From JBDTSW01 sp963807385 (GTDB lineage: Bacteria > Actinomycetota > Thermoleophilia > Solirubrobacterales > 70-9), in contig CAWEBQ010000005.1 in the NCBI GenBank assembly GCA_963807385.1, forward strand, positions 1 to 64,000: a DNA stretch of 64,000 nt, read 5' to 3'. Positions within the stretch are counted from its first letter, which is position 1. Every line of letters starts with the position of its first letter. Under the pieces are notes generated by a model, which was not told where the DNA came from, did not search any database, and saw only the letters and a list, made by a program, of their open reading frames with translations. The translations under genes were made by a program, and so were the position numbers. This document shows positions 42,606-51,289 of this stretch, in pieces.

Positions 42606-43532
42606 GTGCCTGAACCCGGTAGTAGAGAGCTTTGCGTCGAGCTCGCGCAGGCGCTGCGCGAGAAGGTCCTCCCCGAGCTGGGAAGCCACTCCGGGCGCGA
42701 TCACGCGGGCGCCGGCGAGGGCGGCGACGTGACCTTCGCAATCGACGAGCAGGCCGAGTCGTTCATGGAGGAGTTCCTGGCGGCGCGGGCTCCCGGGGTG
42801 GCCTTCTACTCCGAGGACCGGGGCATGGTGAAGCCGTCCGGGGACCCGCGGCTGGTGCTCATCGTCGATCCGATCGATGGGACGCGCCCGGCCATGGCGG
42901 GCTTCGAGGCGGCCTGCGTCTCGGTGGCCGCGGCGAGGCTCGACGGCGACCCGGCCATGGGCGACGTGGAGGCCGGTGTGGTGGTCGAGATCAAGTCAGG
43001 CCAGGCGTTCGTCGCCGAGCGCGGTATGGGGCTCGAGCCGGGCGCCCGCCTGTCCGCCAACGCCGATCTCTCCCGGCTGTTCTGGACGTACGGCCTGCGG
43101 GGGCGACCGGTGCGCGCGGTCGCCGAGGTGCTGGCCGAGCTGATCGACGGCTCGTCGGTGGGCGGCGGCACGTTCGACCTCGGATCGGCGACGTTCGACA
43201 TGACGCGCGTGGTGACGGGGCAGCTTGACGCCTACGTCGAGCCCGGGCCCCTGATGGTCTCCGAGGTGCCGGGGATGCGCGAGGAGTTCGAGCGCGTGGG
43301 CGGCGGGGCGGTGCTCAACAACTCCCCGTACGACCTCGCCGCCGCGGCGCTCTGCCTCAGCGAGGGCGGCGCCATCGTCACCGACGCGGCCGGCGACCCG
43401 CTCGACGACCGGCCGCTGCTGGGATCCGGGGCCGAGTTTCAGATGTCGTGCATCGCGTCCGCCAACGCGTCGCTCCACGCCCAGCTCGTCGCCGCAGTGG
43501 AGGCGGGCATCGAGCGGCTGCGATCTGGATGA
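42606..43532 (+). CDS. Inositol monophosphatase-family phosphatase
   Basis: The 308-residue protein has the FIG/IMPase metal motifs: FAIDEQAESFMEEFL, the E of FYSEDRG, and VDPIDGTRPAMAGF (usual WPLDGTxNF). In place of the second Asp motif it has SVGGGTFDLGSATFDMTRVVTGQLDAYVEPGP. The substrate could be inositol phosphate, a nucleotide bisphosphate or a sugar phosphate. TreT follows 68 bases downstream and a GT20 sugar-phosphate synthase after that, so a phosphatase step in compatible-solute synthesis is an attractive but unproven role. GTG start. Confidence 0.85.
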   Translation: MPEPGSRELCVELAQALREKVLPELGSHSGRDHAGAGEGGDVTFAIDEQAESFMEEFLAARAPGVAFYSEDRGMVKPSGDPRLVLIVDPIDGTRPAMAGFEAACVSVAAARLDGDPAMGDVEAGVVVEIKSGQAFVAERGMGLEPGARLSANADLSRLFWTYGLRGRPVRAVAEVLAELIDGSSVGGGTFDLGSATFDMTRVVTGQLDAYVEPGPLMVSEVPGMREEFERVGGGAVLNNSPYDLAAAALCLSEGGAIVTDAAGDPLDDRPLLGSGAEFQMSCIASANASLHAQLVAAVEAGIERLRSG

Positions 43533-43585
43533 CCCGGCCGCCTAGGCTTGGACATTGGGGCAACCACAGGGCACTCGGCGCTCGG

Positions 43586-43591
43586 TAGCCT
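43586..43591 (+). promoter_or_regulatory. -10 element (TAGCCT) of treT
   Basis: TAGCCT ends 9 bases before the ATG at 43601; no Shine-Dalgarno sequence lies between. Confidence 0.45.
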
Positions 43592-43600
43592 GCCGCGTCC

Positions 43601-44842
43601 ATGCTCACCGAAGTCGCCCTCGGCCAGCGCTCCCTCGCCGACTACACGCACATCTGCGGTCGCGGGCTGATCGACGAGATCCGCGAGCTCGCCGAGCCCC
43701 TCCAGGGCAAGCGCGTCCTGCACATCAACGCGACGGCCTTCGGCGGGGGAGTCTCGGAGATCCTCTACACGCTGGTGCCGCTGATGAACGACGTCGGCCT
43801 CGACACGCACTGGCAGGTGATCCTGGGACGGGAGGAGTTCTTCAACGTCTCAAAGCTCATGCACAACTCGCTCCAGGGCGACGAGCAGGCGATCTCCGAC
43901 GAGCAGTGGGAGGTGTTCACTGCCTACAACGCGATGAACGCCGAGAGCCTCGACGGCGACTGGGACGTGATCATCATCCACGACCCGCAGCCGGCCGGGA
44001 TGCGCCAGACCGCGATCGACTGCGCCAAGCACTGGATCTGGCGGTGCCACATCGACCTCTCGACGCCGAACCCAGCGACCATCGCGAGGCTCGCCCCCCT
44101 GGTGCGCGACTACGACCAATCGGTCTGGCACATGCAGCAGTACGTGCCGGGCGATCTCGACGCTCGCGGCCCGGTGAACATCGTGCCGCCCGCGATCGAC
44201 CCGCTGTCCCCGAAGAACATGGCGCTCTCGCCCGACGACGCGGCGTTCGTCTGCGAGCAGTTCGGCATCGACGTCGAGCGGCCCCTGATCTGTCAGGTCT
44301 CGCGCTTCGACCCCTGGAAGGACCCGATAGGCGTGATCGACGCCTATCGGATCGTCCGTGAGGAGATCCCGGAGGTTCAGCTCGCCCTCGTCGGCTCGAT
44401 GGCGACCGACGACCCGGAGGGGTGGGAGTTCTTCCACCAGACCATGCGCCACGCCGACGGCGATCCCGACATCAAGATCCTCAACAACCTGAACAACGTG
44501 GGCGCGATCGAGGTGAACGCGTTTCAGTCGCAGGCCGACGTGTGCATGCAGAAGTCCACGCGGGAGGGCTTCGGGCTCACCGTGACCGAGGCGCTGTGGA
44601 AGGGGCGCCCGATGATCGCCGGCGACGTCGGCGGCATCCCGCTGCAGATCGAGGACGGCGAGTCGGGTTACCTCGTGTCCTCTCCCGAGGAGGCCGCTCG
44701 TCGCTCGATCCAGATCCTGAGGGACCCGGAGCTGGCGAAAAGCCTCGGCAAGGCGGGCAAGGAGCACGCCCGCCAGCATTTCCTCACGCCGCGCCTGCTC
44801 CGCGACTGGCTGCGGATGTTCACCCTCGCCGAGGCGGGATAG
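43601..44842 (+). CDS. treT: Trehalose synthase, GT4 family (TreT)
   Basis: The 413-residue GT-B glycosyltransferase joins an NDP-glucose donor to glucose to give trehalose. Signs of TreT are the N-terminal SLADYTHICGRGLIDEIRELAEPLQGKRVLHINATAFGGGVSEIL, DWDVIIIHDPQP, the mid-chain ICQVSRFDPWKDPIGVIDAYR, and the nucleotide-sugar E motif QKSTREGFGLTVTEALWKGRPMIAGDVGGIPLQI. Compatible solute synthesis under osmotic or drought stress is the expected role. The GT20 gene is 35 bases downstream of its stop. Confidence 0.92.
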   Translation: MLTEVALGQRSLADYTHICGRGLIDEIRELAEPLQGKRVLHINATAFGGGVSEILYTLVPLMNDVGLDTHWQVILGREEFFNVSKLMHNSLQGDEQAISDEQWEVFTAYNAMNAESLDGDWDVIIIHDPQPAGMRQTAIDCAKHWIWRCHIDLSTPNPATIARLAPLVRDYDQSVWHMQQYVPGDLDARGPVNIVPPAIDPLSPKNMALSPDDAAFVCEQFGIDVERPLICQVSRFDPWKDPIGVIDAYRIVREEIPEVQLALVGSMATDDPEGWEFFHQTMRHADGDPDIKILNNLNNVGAIEVNAFQSQADVCMQKSTREGFGLTVTEALWKGRPMIAGDVGGIPLQIEDGESGYLVSSPEEAARRSIQILRDPELAKSLGKAGKEHARQHFLTPRLLRDWLRMFTLAEAG

Positions 44843-44860
44843 CTACGCGGACCGCGCGGG

Positions 44861-44866
44861 TATGGT
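44861..44866 (+). promoter_or_regulatory. -10 element (TATGGT) before the GT20 gene
   Basis: TATGGT ends 10 bases before GTG 44877. It includes the ATG at 44862, which argues against that ATG being the start. Confidence 0.45.
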
Positions 44867-44876
44867 GATCCCGCCC

Positions 44877-46337
44877 GTGCCCGACACCGACAGCCTGGTC
44901 ATCGTCTCCAACCGCGGCCCCGCCGAGTTCGAGCGGAGCGACGGCGGCGAGCGGCTGGTGCGCCGGGGTGGGGGCGGGCTCGTTACCGCGCTGCAGGGCC
45001 TGGTCTCGCATCGCGACGCCCTGTGGATCGCCTCGGCGATGACCTCGGAGGACGTCGCCGTGACCCGCGAGTCGGAGGGCCGGCCGACCACCGTCGAGCT
45101 CGACGGCGTGAGCTACCGGGTGCTGATGGTGGAGTCCGACCCCGAGGCCTACGAGCGCTTCTACAGCGTGATCGCCAACCCGATCCTGTGGTTCATCCAG
45201 CACTACCTCTGGGACCTCTCCAACGCCCCGGACATCCGCGCCGAGGAGGCCCAGGCCTGGGAGCACGGGTACCGGGTGGTCAACGACGACATCGCGGACG
45301 CCGTGCTGCGCACGATCGAGGGCACCGAGGACCCGCTGGTGATGTTCCACGACTACCACCTCTACACCTGCCCGGCGGTGGTCCGCGAGGCGCGCCCGGA
45401 CGTCTTCCTCCAGCACTTCGTCCACATCCCGTGGAGCCAGCCGGACTCGTGGCGGATCCTGCCGGTCCGCTGGCGGGAGGAGATCTACCGCGGGATGCTC
45501 GCCAACGACATCATCGGCTTCCACACCACGGCCTACTGTCGCAACTTCCTGCACTGCTGCCGCGAGCTGATGGAGCTGGAGGTGGACTACGACCGGGGGG
45601 CGGTGCTGCACTCCGGGCGTGAGACCTGGGTGCGCGCGTATCCCCTCGGGATCGACGCCGAGCGGTTCGAGCGGGTGGCAGCGACCGAGGAGGTGGCCGC
45701 CTACGAGGAGGAGCTCCTGCGCCGCCGCCGCGACCACCTGATCCTGCGGGTGGACCGGGCCGACCTCTCGAAGAACGTGCTGCGGGGGTTCACGGCCTTC
45801 GACACCTTCCTCCAGCAGCACCCCGAGTTCCGCGAGCGGGTCACCTTCATCGCCCACCTCCAGCCGTCGCGCCAGGACGTGCCCGAGTATCAGGAGTACC
45901 TGGAGCGGATCGAGGCGCTGGTCGCGGTCGTCAACCACCGCCACGGCACGACCGACTGGATGCCGATCGACCTGCGGATCTACGAGAACTTCCCCGAGGC
46001 CGTCGCCCGCTACAAGCAGTTCGACCTGCTGATGGTGAACTCGATCTTCGACGGGATGAACCTGGTGGCGAAGGAGGCGCCCGCGGTCAACACCCGCGAC
46101 GGGGTGGTGATCCTGTCCGAGAACACGGGCGCCCACGAGGAGCTCGGGGACTGCACCCTCACCGTCAACCCCTTCGACATCCAGGAGCAGGCTGACACGA
46201 TCTACCGGGCGCTCACGATGTCGGCCGAGGAGCGGCGGATGCGCGCCGACCGGCTGCGCGAGATCGTCCACGACCGAGATCCCGGCGTCTGGATCGACGA
46301 GCAGCTCGCCGACATCCGCGCCAAGCGCGCGGACTAG
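44877..46337 (+). CDS. GT20 trehalose-6-phosphate synthase-like glycosyltransferase
   Basis: About 486 residues from GTG 44877 (PDTDSLVIVSNRGPAEFER; ATG 44862 would add five). OtsA-type motifs are VSNRGP, GGLVTAL, WFIQHYLWDL, FHDYHLYTCPAVV, HIPWSQPDSWRILP, IIGFHTTAYCRNFL, ILRVDRADLSKNVLRGF, YKQFDLLMVNSIFDGMNLVAKEAP and SENTGAHEEL. The usual donor-contact tail is present. It transfers glucose from a nucleotide sugar to a sugar phosphate. No dedicated HAD-type trehalose phosphatase gene is adjacent; the IMPase-family gene at 42606 is the nearest phosphatase. Glucosylglycerol-phosphate synthase is an alternative for this family. Confidence 0.88.
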   Translation: MPDTDSLVIVSNRGPAEFERSDGGERLVRRGGGGLVTALQGLVSHRDALWIASAMTSEDVAVTRESEGRPTTVELDGVSYRVLMVESDPEAYERFYSVIANPILWFIQHYLWDLSNAPDIRAEEAQAWEHGYRVVNDDIADAVLRTIEGTEDPLVMFHDYHLYTCPAVVREARPDVFLQHFVHIPWSQPDSWRILPVRWREEIYRGMLANDIIGFHTTAYCRNFLHCCRELMELEVDYDRGAVLHSGRETWVRAYPLGIDAERFERVAATEEVAAYEEELLRRRRDHLILRVDRADLSKNVLRGFTAFDTFLQQHPEFRERVTFIAHLQPSRQDVPEYQEYLERIEALVAVVNHRHGTTDWMPIDLRIYENFPEAVARYKQFDLLMVNSIFDGMNLVAKEAPAVNTRDGVVILSENTGAHEELGDCTLTVNPFDIQEQADTIYRALTMSAEERRMRADRLREIVHDRDPGVWIDEQLADIRAKRAD

Positions 46338-46339
46338 TA

Positions 46340-47920
46340 CTACCCGCGCACCTGAACCCGGCGAACAGGCGAGCTGCCGCGCAGGTACGGGTAGCCGTGC
46401 TGGCGCGGCACCACGGCGCGGAAGCGGTAGCGGCGCGTGCCCGTCGTCGAGGAGAAGCGGTAGGAGTCACGCCACACCCCCCTGCGGCTGGCCGGGTGTG
46501 AGCGGATCGGCACCCAGCGGCTGCCGGTCCGGGCCTCGAGCTGGACCATGCGCCCGCCGGGCTCGGGGCCGTGGAGGCGGACCACAAAGCGGGCCTCCTC
46601 GCCGTTTCGCAGGGCGCGGCTCGGGGCGACCCTGAGCTTCGGGCGGGCGCGGACCCGCAGCCGCAGATATCGCTCCGCGACGTGGCGGGCGTCCGGCCAG
46701 TGGGCAACGCGCACCTGGCGGTTGGGGCCCGGCTCGAGCCGGGCCTCGAAGTGCCCGCCAGGGGTGGTCCGCGGGGTCGCGACCACGTGCTCCACGGCGC
46801 TTCCCAGCTCGGTGCGGGTCGCGACGCAGACGCGGGCGCCGGCGATCGGCGAGCCGGACGGGTCGGTTAGCGTCCCGGCGACCGTGGCCGGGCGGTCCGC
46901 CGGGATCGTGCCGCGCCGGATGCCCCTGAGGCGGGCGCTGAGGGTGCCCGCCTCCGAGCCGTCGTCGACCGGGCACTCGTTGTCAACCCGAGCCTTGTGC
47001 CGGGCACAGGTTCGGTTGCGCTCACCGGTCGTCGCGAAGTCGTCGACGCAGACGCGGACCCGGTTCAGCCCCTGGTTGAACACCCTGCCCGCGGTGTCGA
47101 GCTCGTAGGGCTTGGTGGTCGCCGCCGGACAGGGTCGCAGGCGGACGGCGACCCTCCGCCGCAGCTCACACGGGACGCGGCGCGAGCCGACCGGCTTGCC
47201 GTTTACCTCCAGGTGGATCCGTCGCACTCCCGATCCGATGTCCGTGGTGCGGGCCTCGAACGTAGAGACGCCGCGCTGGGTCTGGCCGGAGGCCAGCGGG
47301 CCCGCGAGCTCCGCGGTCGGGGAGGTCTCGTCGAGGAGGCGAAGCGCGACCCTGCGGATCAGCATCCGTGCCCGCCTGCCCTCCCCGCAGCTCGCGCGGG
47401 CGCACCGCAGCCGTGCCTCGAGTCCTTCGGCGCCGGCGCCGCGCCAGCTCACGGTGTGCGGAGCGCCGCCGGCCCGGCCGATCGGCGTGCCTGATCCCGG
47501 CGATCCGGCGAGGAGCTCCGGGACGTGGCCGCCATCGGAGGTCCCGGCCACCCTCGCGCGGATCGCAGTGAGGAGGATGCCCTCGGGCGCCGGCAGAGCC
47601 CAGGCGCCCCAGCGGCCCCGGCGGCTAGTGCGGTTGTCGTGGCGAACGCCGAGGCCGGGGCCCTCGCAGTCGGCCTGGGAGGTGTAGTGGTCGGAGTTTC
47701 GGCTGAAGGCGAAGTCGCCGCGCCCGGCGTCGAACCCGGGGTTGCACTGCACCGCCCGGTAGGTGCCGCCCTCCGCGCTGCCCGCCGCGACGAGCAGGAA
47801 CAGGATCGCGGCGGCTGCCGCGATGAGCCAGACGAGGGCCACGGTCGCGCGGCCCAGGCGGGTCGGTTCTCCGGTGGGCTTGTGGTGCACGGGTGCCTCC
47901 TGGGCGGTCGGTGGGGTCAT
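46340..47920 (-). CDS. Secreted multidomain beta-sandwich protein
   Basis: The 526-residue exported protein has an N-terminal anchor (VALVWLIAAAAAILFLLVA). The first domain is Cys-rich, starts GTYRAVQCNPGFDAGRGDF and is probably lectin-like; it is followed by an immunoglobulin-like segment (STFEARTTDIGSGVRRIHLEVNGKPV). A carboxypeptidase-regulatory-like domain is at about 345-420 (ATVAGTLTDPSGSPIAGARVCVATR), and a C-terminal beta domain is rich in Arg. It is very basic, suggesting wall binding. The ATG overlaps the stop of the proline-rich gene upstream (ATGA). Function unknown. Confidence 0.75.
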   Translation of the reverse strand: MTPPTAQEAPVHHKPTGEPTRLGRATVALVWLIAAAAAILFLLVAAGSAEGGTYRAVQCNPGFDAGRGDFAFSRNSDHYTSQADCEGPGLGVRHDNRTSRRGRWGAWALPAPEGILLTAIRARVAGTSDGGHVPELLAGSPGSGTPIGRAGGAPHTVSWRGAGAEGLEARLRCARASCGEGRRARMLIRRVALRLLDETSPTAELAGPLASGQTQRGVSTFEARTTDIGSGVRRIHLEVNGKPVGSRRVPCELRRRVAVRLRPCPAATTKPYELDTAGRVFNQGLNRVRVCVDDFATTGERNRTCARHKARVDNECPVDDGSEAGTLSARLRGIRRGTIPADRPATVAGTLTDPSGSPIAGARVCVATRTELGSAVEHVVATPRTTPGGHFEARLEPGPNRQVRVAHWPDARHVAERYLRLRVRARPKLRVAPSRALRNGEEARFVVRLHGPEPGGRMVQLEARTGSRWVPIRSHPASRRGVWRDSYRFSSTTGTRRYRFRAVVPRQHGYPYLRGSSPVRRVQVRG

Positions 47921-48384
47921 CGCTCGAAGCTGAACTCGGGGGCGGCGGGTGGCGCGGGCTCTGCTGGTGGGCTCGGGGGAGGTGGAGCCGTGTACGCGGG
48001 GGTGGGTGACGGAGGCGCATGCGGAGACACGGGCGAGGTCGGGGGCGCCGGGGCCGGTTGCGTGGGGGGTTCCTTGCGCTCGTCCGGGCTCGTCCGGGGG
48101 CCGCTATCGGGCCCGGTCGGACCGGCGGCATCGCGCGTCTTGGCCGGCCGGGAATCGGCCGCTGCCCGACCAGGCCTGGGCCCCGGCGGCGCCTGCGCCG
48201 GAGGGGATGGCGCGGACGCCGCCGGGGCGGGTGGGGAGGGAAGGCCGATGTCGGCAGCGAGCCTCGGCGCCTGTGGCGGCTGTGCCAGGGCGCCGAGGGC
48301 TACGAACCCGCCGAGAGCCCCCAGCGCGAGGCCGCCAAGCCGCGCTGCGGTACGCCAGCGGATGTGCTCCAACAGGGCCATCAT
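47917..48384 (-). CDS. Proline-rich single-pass membrane protein
   Basis: The 155-residue product has one hydrophobic helix (about 13-34, ARLGGLALGALGGFVALGAL), then about 115 residues of Pro/Ala/Ser low complexity with few charges, as in wall-spanning linkers. No folded domain is recognised. It is translationally coupled to the secreted protein gene downstream, so both may act together at the cell wall. Low-complexity composition makes coding prediction weaker here, but the coupling and the start spacing support it. Confidence 0.6.
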   Translation of the reverse strand: MMALLEHIRWRTAARLGGLALGALGGFVALGALAQPPQAPRLAADIGLPSPPAPAASAPSPPAQAPPGPRPGRAAADSRPAKTRDAAGPTGPDSGPRTSPDERKEPPTQPAPAPPTSPVSPHAPPSPTPAYTAPPPPSPPAEPAPPAAPEFSFER

Positions 48385-48444
48385 CCACCCACAAGCCCGG
48401 TCCGCGAAACGGCGCCCCCCGCCGGAGGCTCAGCCGACCCCCGC

Positions 48445-48450
48445 TATAGT
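48445..48450 (+). promoter_or_regulatory. -10 element (TATAGT) of rpsF
   Basis: TATAGT ends 11 bases before the ATG at 48462, predicting a leader of only a few bases for the ribosomal protein operon. Confidence 0.55.
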
Positions 48451-48461
48451 CCTGCGCCGCT

Positions 48462-49157
48462 ATGTCCCCGCCGGAAGCCGCTCCCGAAGCCGAGTACGAA
48501 CTCGTGCTCATGCTCGATCCGGAGACCTCGGACGAGCGCCGCGATGCGATCGCCGCCGACGCGCGCCAGCGCATCACATCGAACGGCGAGATCAGGAACG
48601 ACACGTCATGGGGCCTGCGCAAGATGGCCTACGAGATCGAGCAGCGCACCGAGGCCGACTACCGCTTCTTCCGCTTCGCTTCCGGCGGCACCCCACTGCT
48701 CGACGAGCTCAACCACAACCTGCGGATCGCCGACGGCGTGCTCCGCTTCCGACTGTTCAAGGTCGATCCCCGCAACCCGGTGGTCGTGCCTCCGCCCCCG
48801 ACGCCGCTCTCGTCAGGTCGCCCGGAGCGCGGTTCGCGCCGCGACGGTCCGGGCGGTCGCGGTCGCGACCGAGGCGACGGGTACTCCCGTGGTGCCGACG
48901 ACGAGCCGGTCGCGGCGCCCGTCGAGCCCGTCGAGGCCGCCCCGGCGCCGGCTGTCGCGGAGGCACCCGCGGCGCCCGTCGAGCCCGCTCCGGTCGCGGA
49001 GCCGTCCCCGGCGCCCGCCGAGCTCGCGCCCCCCGCCGAGGCCCCGGCCGCTCCCGAGGCGCCGGTGGCTCCGCCCGAGGGTGAGCCCGCCCCGGAGCCC
49101 GAGGCCCCCGCCCCGGACGCAGCGCCCGAGGCCCCGGCTTCCCCCGACGAGCAGTAA
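48462..49157 (+). CDS. rpsF: 30S ribosomal protein S6 with long Ala/Pro/Glu tail
   Basis: Residues about 11-105 form S6 (AEYELVLMLDPETSDERRDAI, DTSWGLRKMAYEIEQRTEADYRFFRF, LDELNHNLRIADGVLRFRLFKV). The usual S6 ends near 100 residues, but this protein continues to 231. First comes an Arg/Gly segment (GRPERGSRRDGPGGRGRDRG, about 120-140), then an 85-residue stretch of Ala-Pro-Glu repeats (APVEPVEAAPAPAVAEAPAA and similar). Extended S6 tails occur in some high-GC actinobacteria; the purpose is unknown. It heads the ssb-rpsR-rplI block. Confidence 0.93.
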   Translation: MSPPEAAPEAEYELVLMLDPETSDERRDAIAADARQRITSNGEIRNDTSWGLRKMAYEIEQRTEADYRFFRFASGGTPLLDELNHNLRIADGVLRFRLFKVDPRNPVVVPPPPTPLSSGRPERGSRRDGPGGRGRDRGDGYSRGADDEPVAAPVEPVEAAPAPAVAEAPAAPVEPAPVAEPSPAPAELAPPAEAPAAPEAPVAPPEGEPAPEPEAPAPDAAPEAPASPDEQ

Positions 49158-49272
49158 TCCGCACTCACTCCGCTATTTGCGCCTTCTCCTCGTCAGAGGG
49201 GGCGAGAACCAGCCGACCCGCTCCTTAGACTGGATAACGAGTCAACGAATCTTGAAGGAAGGGCTGATCGCC

Positions 49273-49749
49273 TTGGCAGCAAGCAACATTAATTCGGTCG
49301 TCGTCACGGGCAACCTCACCCGCGACCCCGAGCTCCGTCACCTCAACAGCGGCACCGCCGTCTGCAAGCTCCGCATCGCGGTGAACACCCGCCGCAAGGA
49401 GGGGACCGAGTGGGTGGACAAGCCCAACTACTTCGACGTCACCGTCTGGGGCGCGCAGGGCGAGAACTGCTCGACCTATCTCTCGAAGGGCCGCCCGGTG
49501 GCCATTCAGGGCCGCCTCGAGTGGCGTGAGTGGGAGGCCAAGGAGGGCGGCAAGCGTCAGTCTGTGGAGATCATCGCCGAGTCCGTCCAGTTCCTCGGCA
49601 GCCGCGACGGCTCCGGCTCCGGCGGCTCCGGCAACGGCGGCGGCAACGGGTTCGCGGCTCCCCAGTCCGACGTCCCGGCCGACACCTCGGACTTCGAGGG
49701 CGAGGCGGCGGGCGTCGGCGCCTCCAGCGACGACGACATCCCGTTCTAG
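49273..49749 (+). CDS. ssb: Single-stranded DNA-binding protein
   Basis: The start is TTG 49273, set by AAGGAAGGG at 49255-49263 and by the protein beginning AASNINSVVVTGNLTRDPEL; the frame itself is open far upstream. The 158-residue protein has an OB fold to about 110 (CKLRIAVNTRRKEG, PNYFDVTVWGAQGENCSTYLSKG, IQGRLEWREWEAKEGGKRQS), a Gly-rich linker and the acidic tip SSDDDIPF that docks replication partners. It lies between rpsF and rpsR as in most bacteria. Confidence 0.96.
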   Translation: MAASNINSVVVTGNLTRDPELRHLNSGTAVCKLRIAVNTRRKEGTEWVDKPNYFDVTVWGAQGENCSTYLSKGRPVAIQGRLEWREWEAKEGGKRQSVEIIAESVQFLGSRDGSGSGGSGNGGGNGFAAPQSDVPADTSDFEGEAAGVGASSDDDIPF

Positions 49750-49864
49750 CCGAACCTCGGCGCTCGGGCAACTCCTCGCCGAGTCTCTATCATCCGCGTC
49801 TCGCGCCGCACCGGAGCGGCGCGATTCGTATGACTGAAGCCAACTACAGCCAACGGGGCGCCTG

Positions 49865-50164
49865 ATGCCCCGCCCGCAGCAGCGCACCGCGCAGGGCGGC
49901 AGCACCGGCGGCCCCCCGGGTCGCGGCGGTGGCGGTCGGCGACGCGGTCCCAGCGACCGCATGCGCCCCCGCAAGTACACGCGCATCAACGTCGAGGTCA
50001 TCGACTACAAGGACCTGGCGACCATGCGCCGGTTCATCTCCGACCGGGGCAAGATCCGGTCGCGGCGGGTCACCGGGCTCTCGCGCCGCCACCAGCAGCA
50101 GCTGGCGCTGGCGGTGAAGCGCGCCCGCGAGATCGCGCTCCTGCCCTACGTCGGCGAGAGGTAG
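49865..50164 (+). CDS. rpsR: 30S ribosomal protein S18
   Basis: The 99-residue protein has a Gly/Arg-rich N-terminal extension of about 30 residues. The S18 core follows: RKYTRINVEVIDYKDLATMRRFISDRGKIRSRRVTGLSRRHQQQLALAVKRAREIALLPYV. No Cys-type zinc motif is visible, so it is a zinc-independent form. It pairs with S6 on the ribosome platform; rplI follows 11 bases after the stop. Confidence 0.97.
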   Translation: MPRPQQRTAQGGSTGGPPGRGGGGRRRGPSDRMRPRKYTRINVEVIDYKDLATMRRFISDRGKIRSRRVTGLSRRHQQQLALAVKRAREIALLPYVGER

Positions 50165-50175
50165 GGAGGGCCGGG

Positions 50176-50628
50176 ATGGCCCAGGCGATTCTCCTCAAGG
50201 ACGTCCCGGACCTCGGCGAGGCGGGAACGGCGGTTGACGTCTCACCCGGCTACCTGCGCAACTACCTTGAGCCCCGCAGGCTCGCCCAGCCGGCCACCCC
50301 GGGGGCCCTCGAGGCCGCCCAGCGCCAGAGGGAGCGCGCCGAGCTGGCTGCCCGCGAGGCCAGCGAGCGCGCCGGCGAGACCGCCGCGCTGCTCTCCAAG
50401 ACCGTGCTGACCATCCAGCACCAGGCGGGCGAGGATGGCCGCCTCTTCGGCTCGGTCACCAACGCCGAGATCGCCGAGGCGATCACGGAAGCCCGCGGCC
50501 TGCGGATCGACCGCAAGAAGATCCGCCTCGAGGAGCCGATTCGTGAGATCGGCACCTACATGGTCGAGGTCGAGGTCGGGGGCGGCGAGACCGCCCGCGT
50601 CAAGACCATCGTCGCCGAGCAGAAGTAA
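50176..50628 (+). CDS. rplI: 50S ribosomal protein L9
   Basis: The 150-residue protein has the N-domain AQAILLKDVPDLGEAGTAVDVSPGYLRNYLEPRRLA, the long connecting helix (about 40-75, Ala/Glu/Arg-rich) and the C-domain with DGRLFGSVTNAEIAEAI and IRLEEPIREIGTYMVEVEVGGGETARVKTIV. Full-length for the family. The GGGAGGGCCGGG stretch just before the ATG provides a ribosome-binding purine run. Confidence 0.97.
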   Translation: MAQAILLKDVPDLGEAGTAVDVSPGYLRNYLEPRRLAQPATPGALEAAQRQRERAELAAREASERAGETAALLSKTVLTIQHQAGEDGRLFGSVTNAEIAEAITEARGLRIDRKKIRLEEPIREIGTYMVEVEVGGGETARVKTIVAEQK

Positions 50629-50650
50629 CGCCCCGGGCGATCATCCCGGC

Positions 50651-51139
50651 ATGCCGCTGGTCGATCACCTCGACTTGGTCGTCTCCTCCCTGGAGCGGAG
50701 CCTTCCCTTCTACCGTGACCTCCTGGGCCCGTTGGGCTGGGTCGGCCACGTCGAGGAGGAGGGCGAGCGCGGCGAGCCGCTCCACTACCTCTGGGGGCCC
50801 GACCTGGAGGGGTCGCTCGGCCTCCGCGAGGCGCAGTCCGAATCGGATGCCTACGACCGGTATCGGGTGGGGCTTCACCACGTCGGCTTCGCGGCGCCGA
50901 GCCGGGAGGCCGTCGATAGGACGGCGGCCTGGGTTGGGGAGGTCGGCGCCGAGTTCGACGGCGCGGCCGGCGAGCGGCCCTACCTGCCGGGCTATTACGC
51001 GGTCTTCTTCTTCGATCCCGACGGCCTGAAGCTCGAGGTCGTCCACAAGCCCAGCCCGTTCTCGCTCTCGTTCGCGCGCGGCCTGGTCCGGGGCGCGGGC
51101 TCGATCGCCGAACGGCGCCGGCGCCGGAAGCTGGGATAG
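50651..51139 (+). CDS. VOC-family (glyoxalase-fold) protein
   Basis: The 162-residue protein starts at ATG 50651. Two VOC half-modules are seen: PLVDHLDLVVSSLERSLPFYRDLLGPLGW and YRVGLHHVGFAAPSREAVDRTAAWV. The end is GYYAVFFFDPDGLKLEVVHKP, the metal-Glu strand (E in KLEVVH). The candidate metal ligands are H7 and H in HHVGF plus that Glu. This suggests a metal-dependent lyase, isomerase or dioxygenase of unknown substrate. The last 20 residues are basic. It lies between rplI and dnaB, probably with its own or readthrough expression. Confidence 0.88.
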   Translation: MPLVDHLDLVVSSLERSLPFYRDLLGPLGWVGHVEEEGERGEPLHYLWGPDLEGSLGLREAQSESDAYDRYRVGLHHVGFAAPSREAVDRTAAWVGEVGAEFDGAAGERPYLPGYYAVFFFDPDGLKLEVVHKPSPFSLSFARGLVRGAGSIAERRRRRKLG

Positions 51140-51289
51140 GTCCAAACTCGAGGGAGCTTGGGCCGGCATCTAGTTCCCGCAAAAGCCGCCTTCACCGTTC
51201 GCGCTCCGGACCCGCCTGTGGTTGATTGGGGCGACGGGCCGTCGGGGGCCTAGTTCCGCCGCCGCCGTCCCTCTAATTACACGAGAGCG

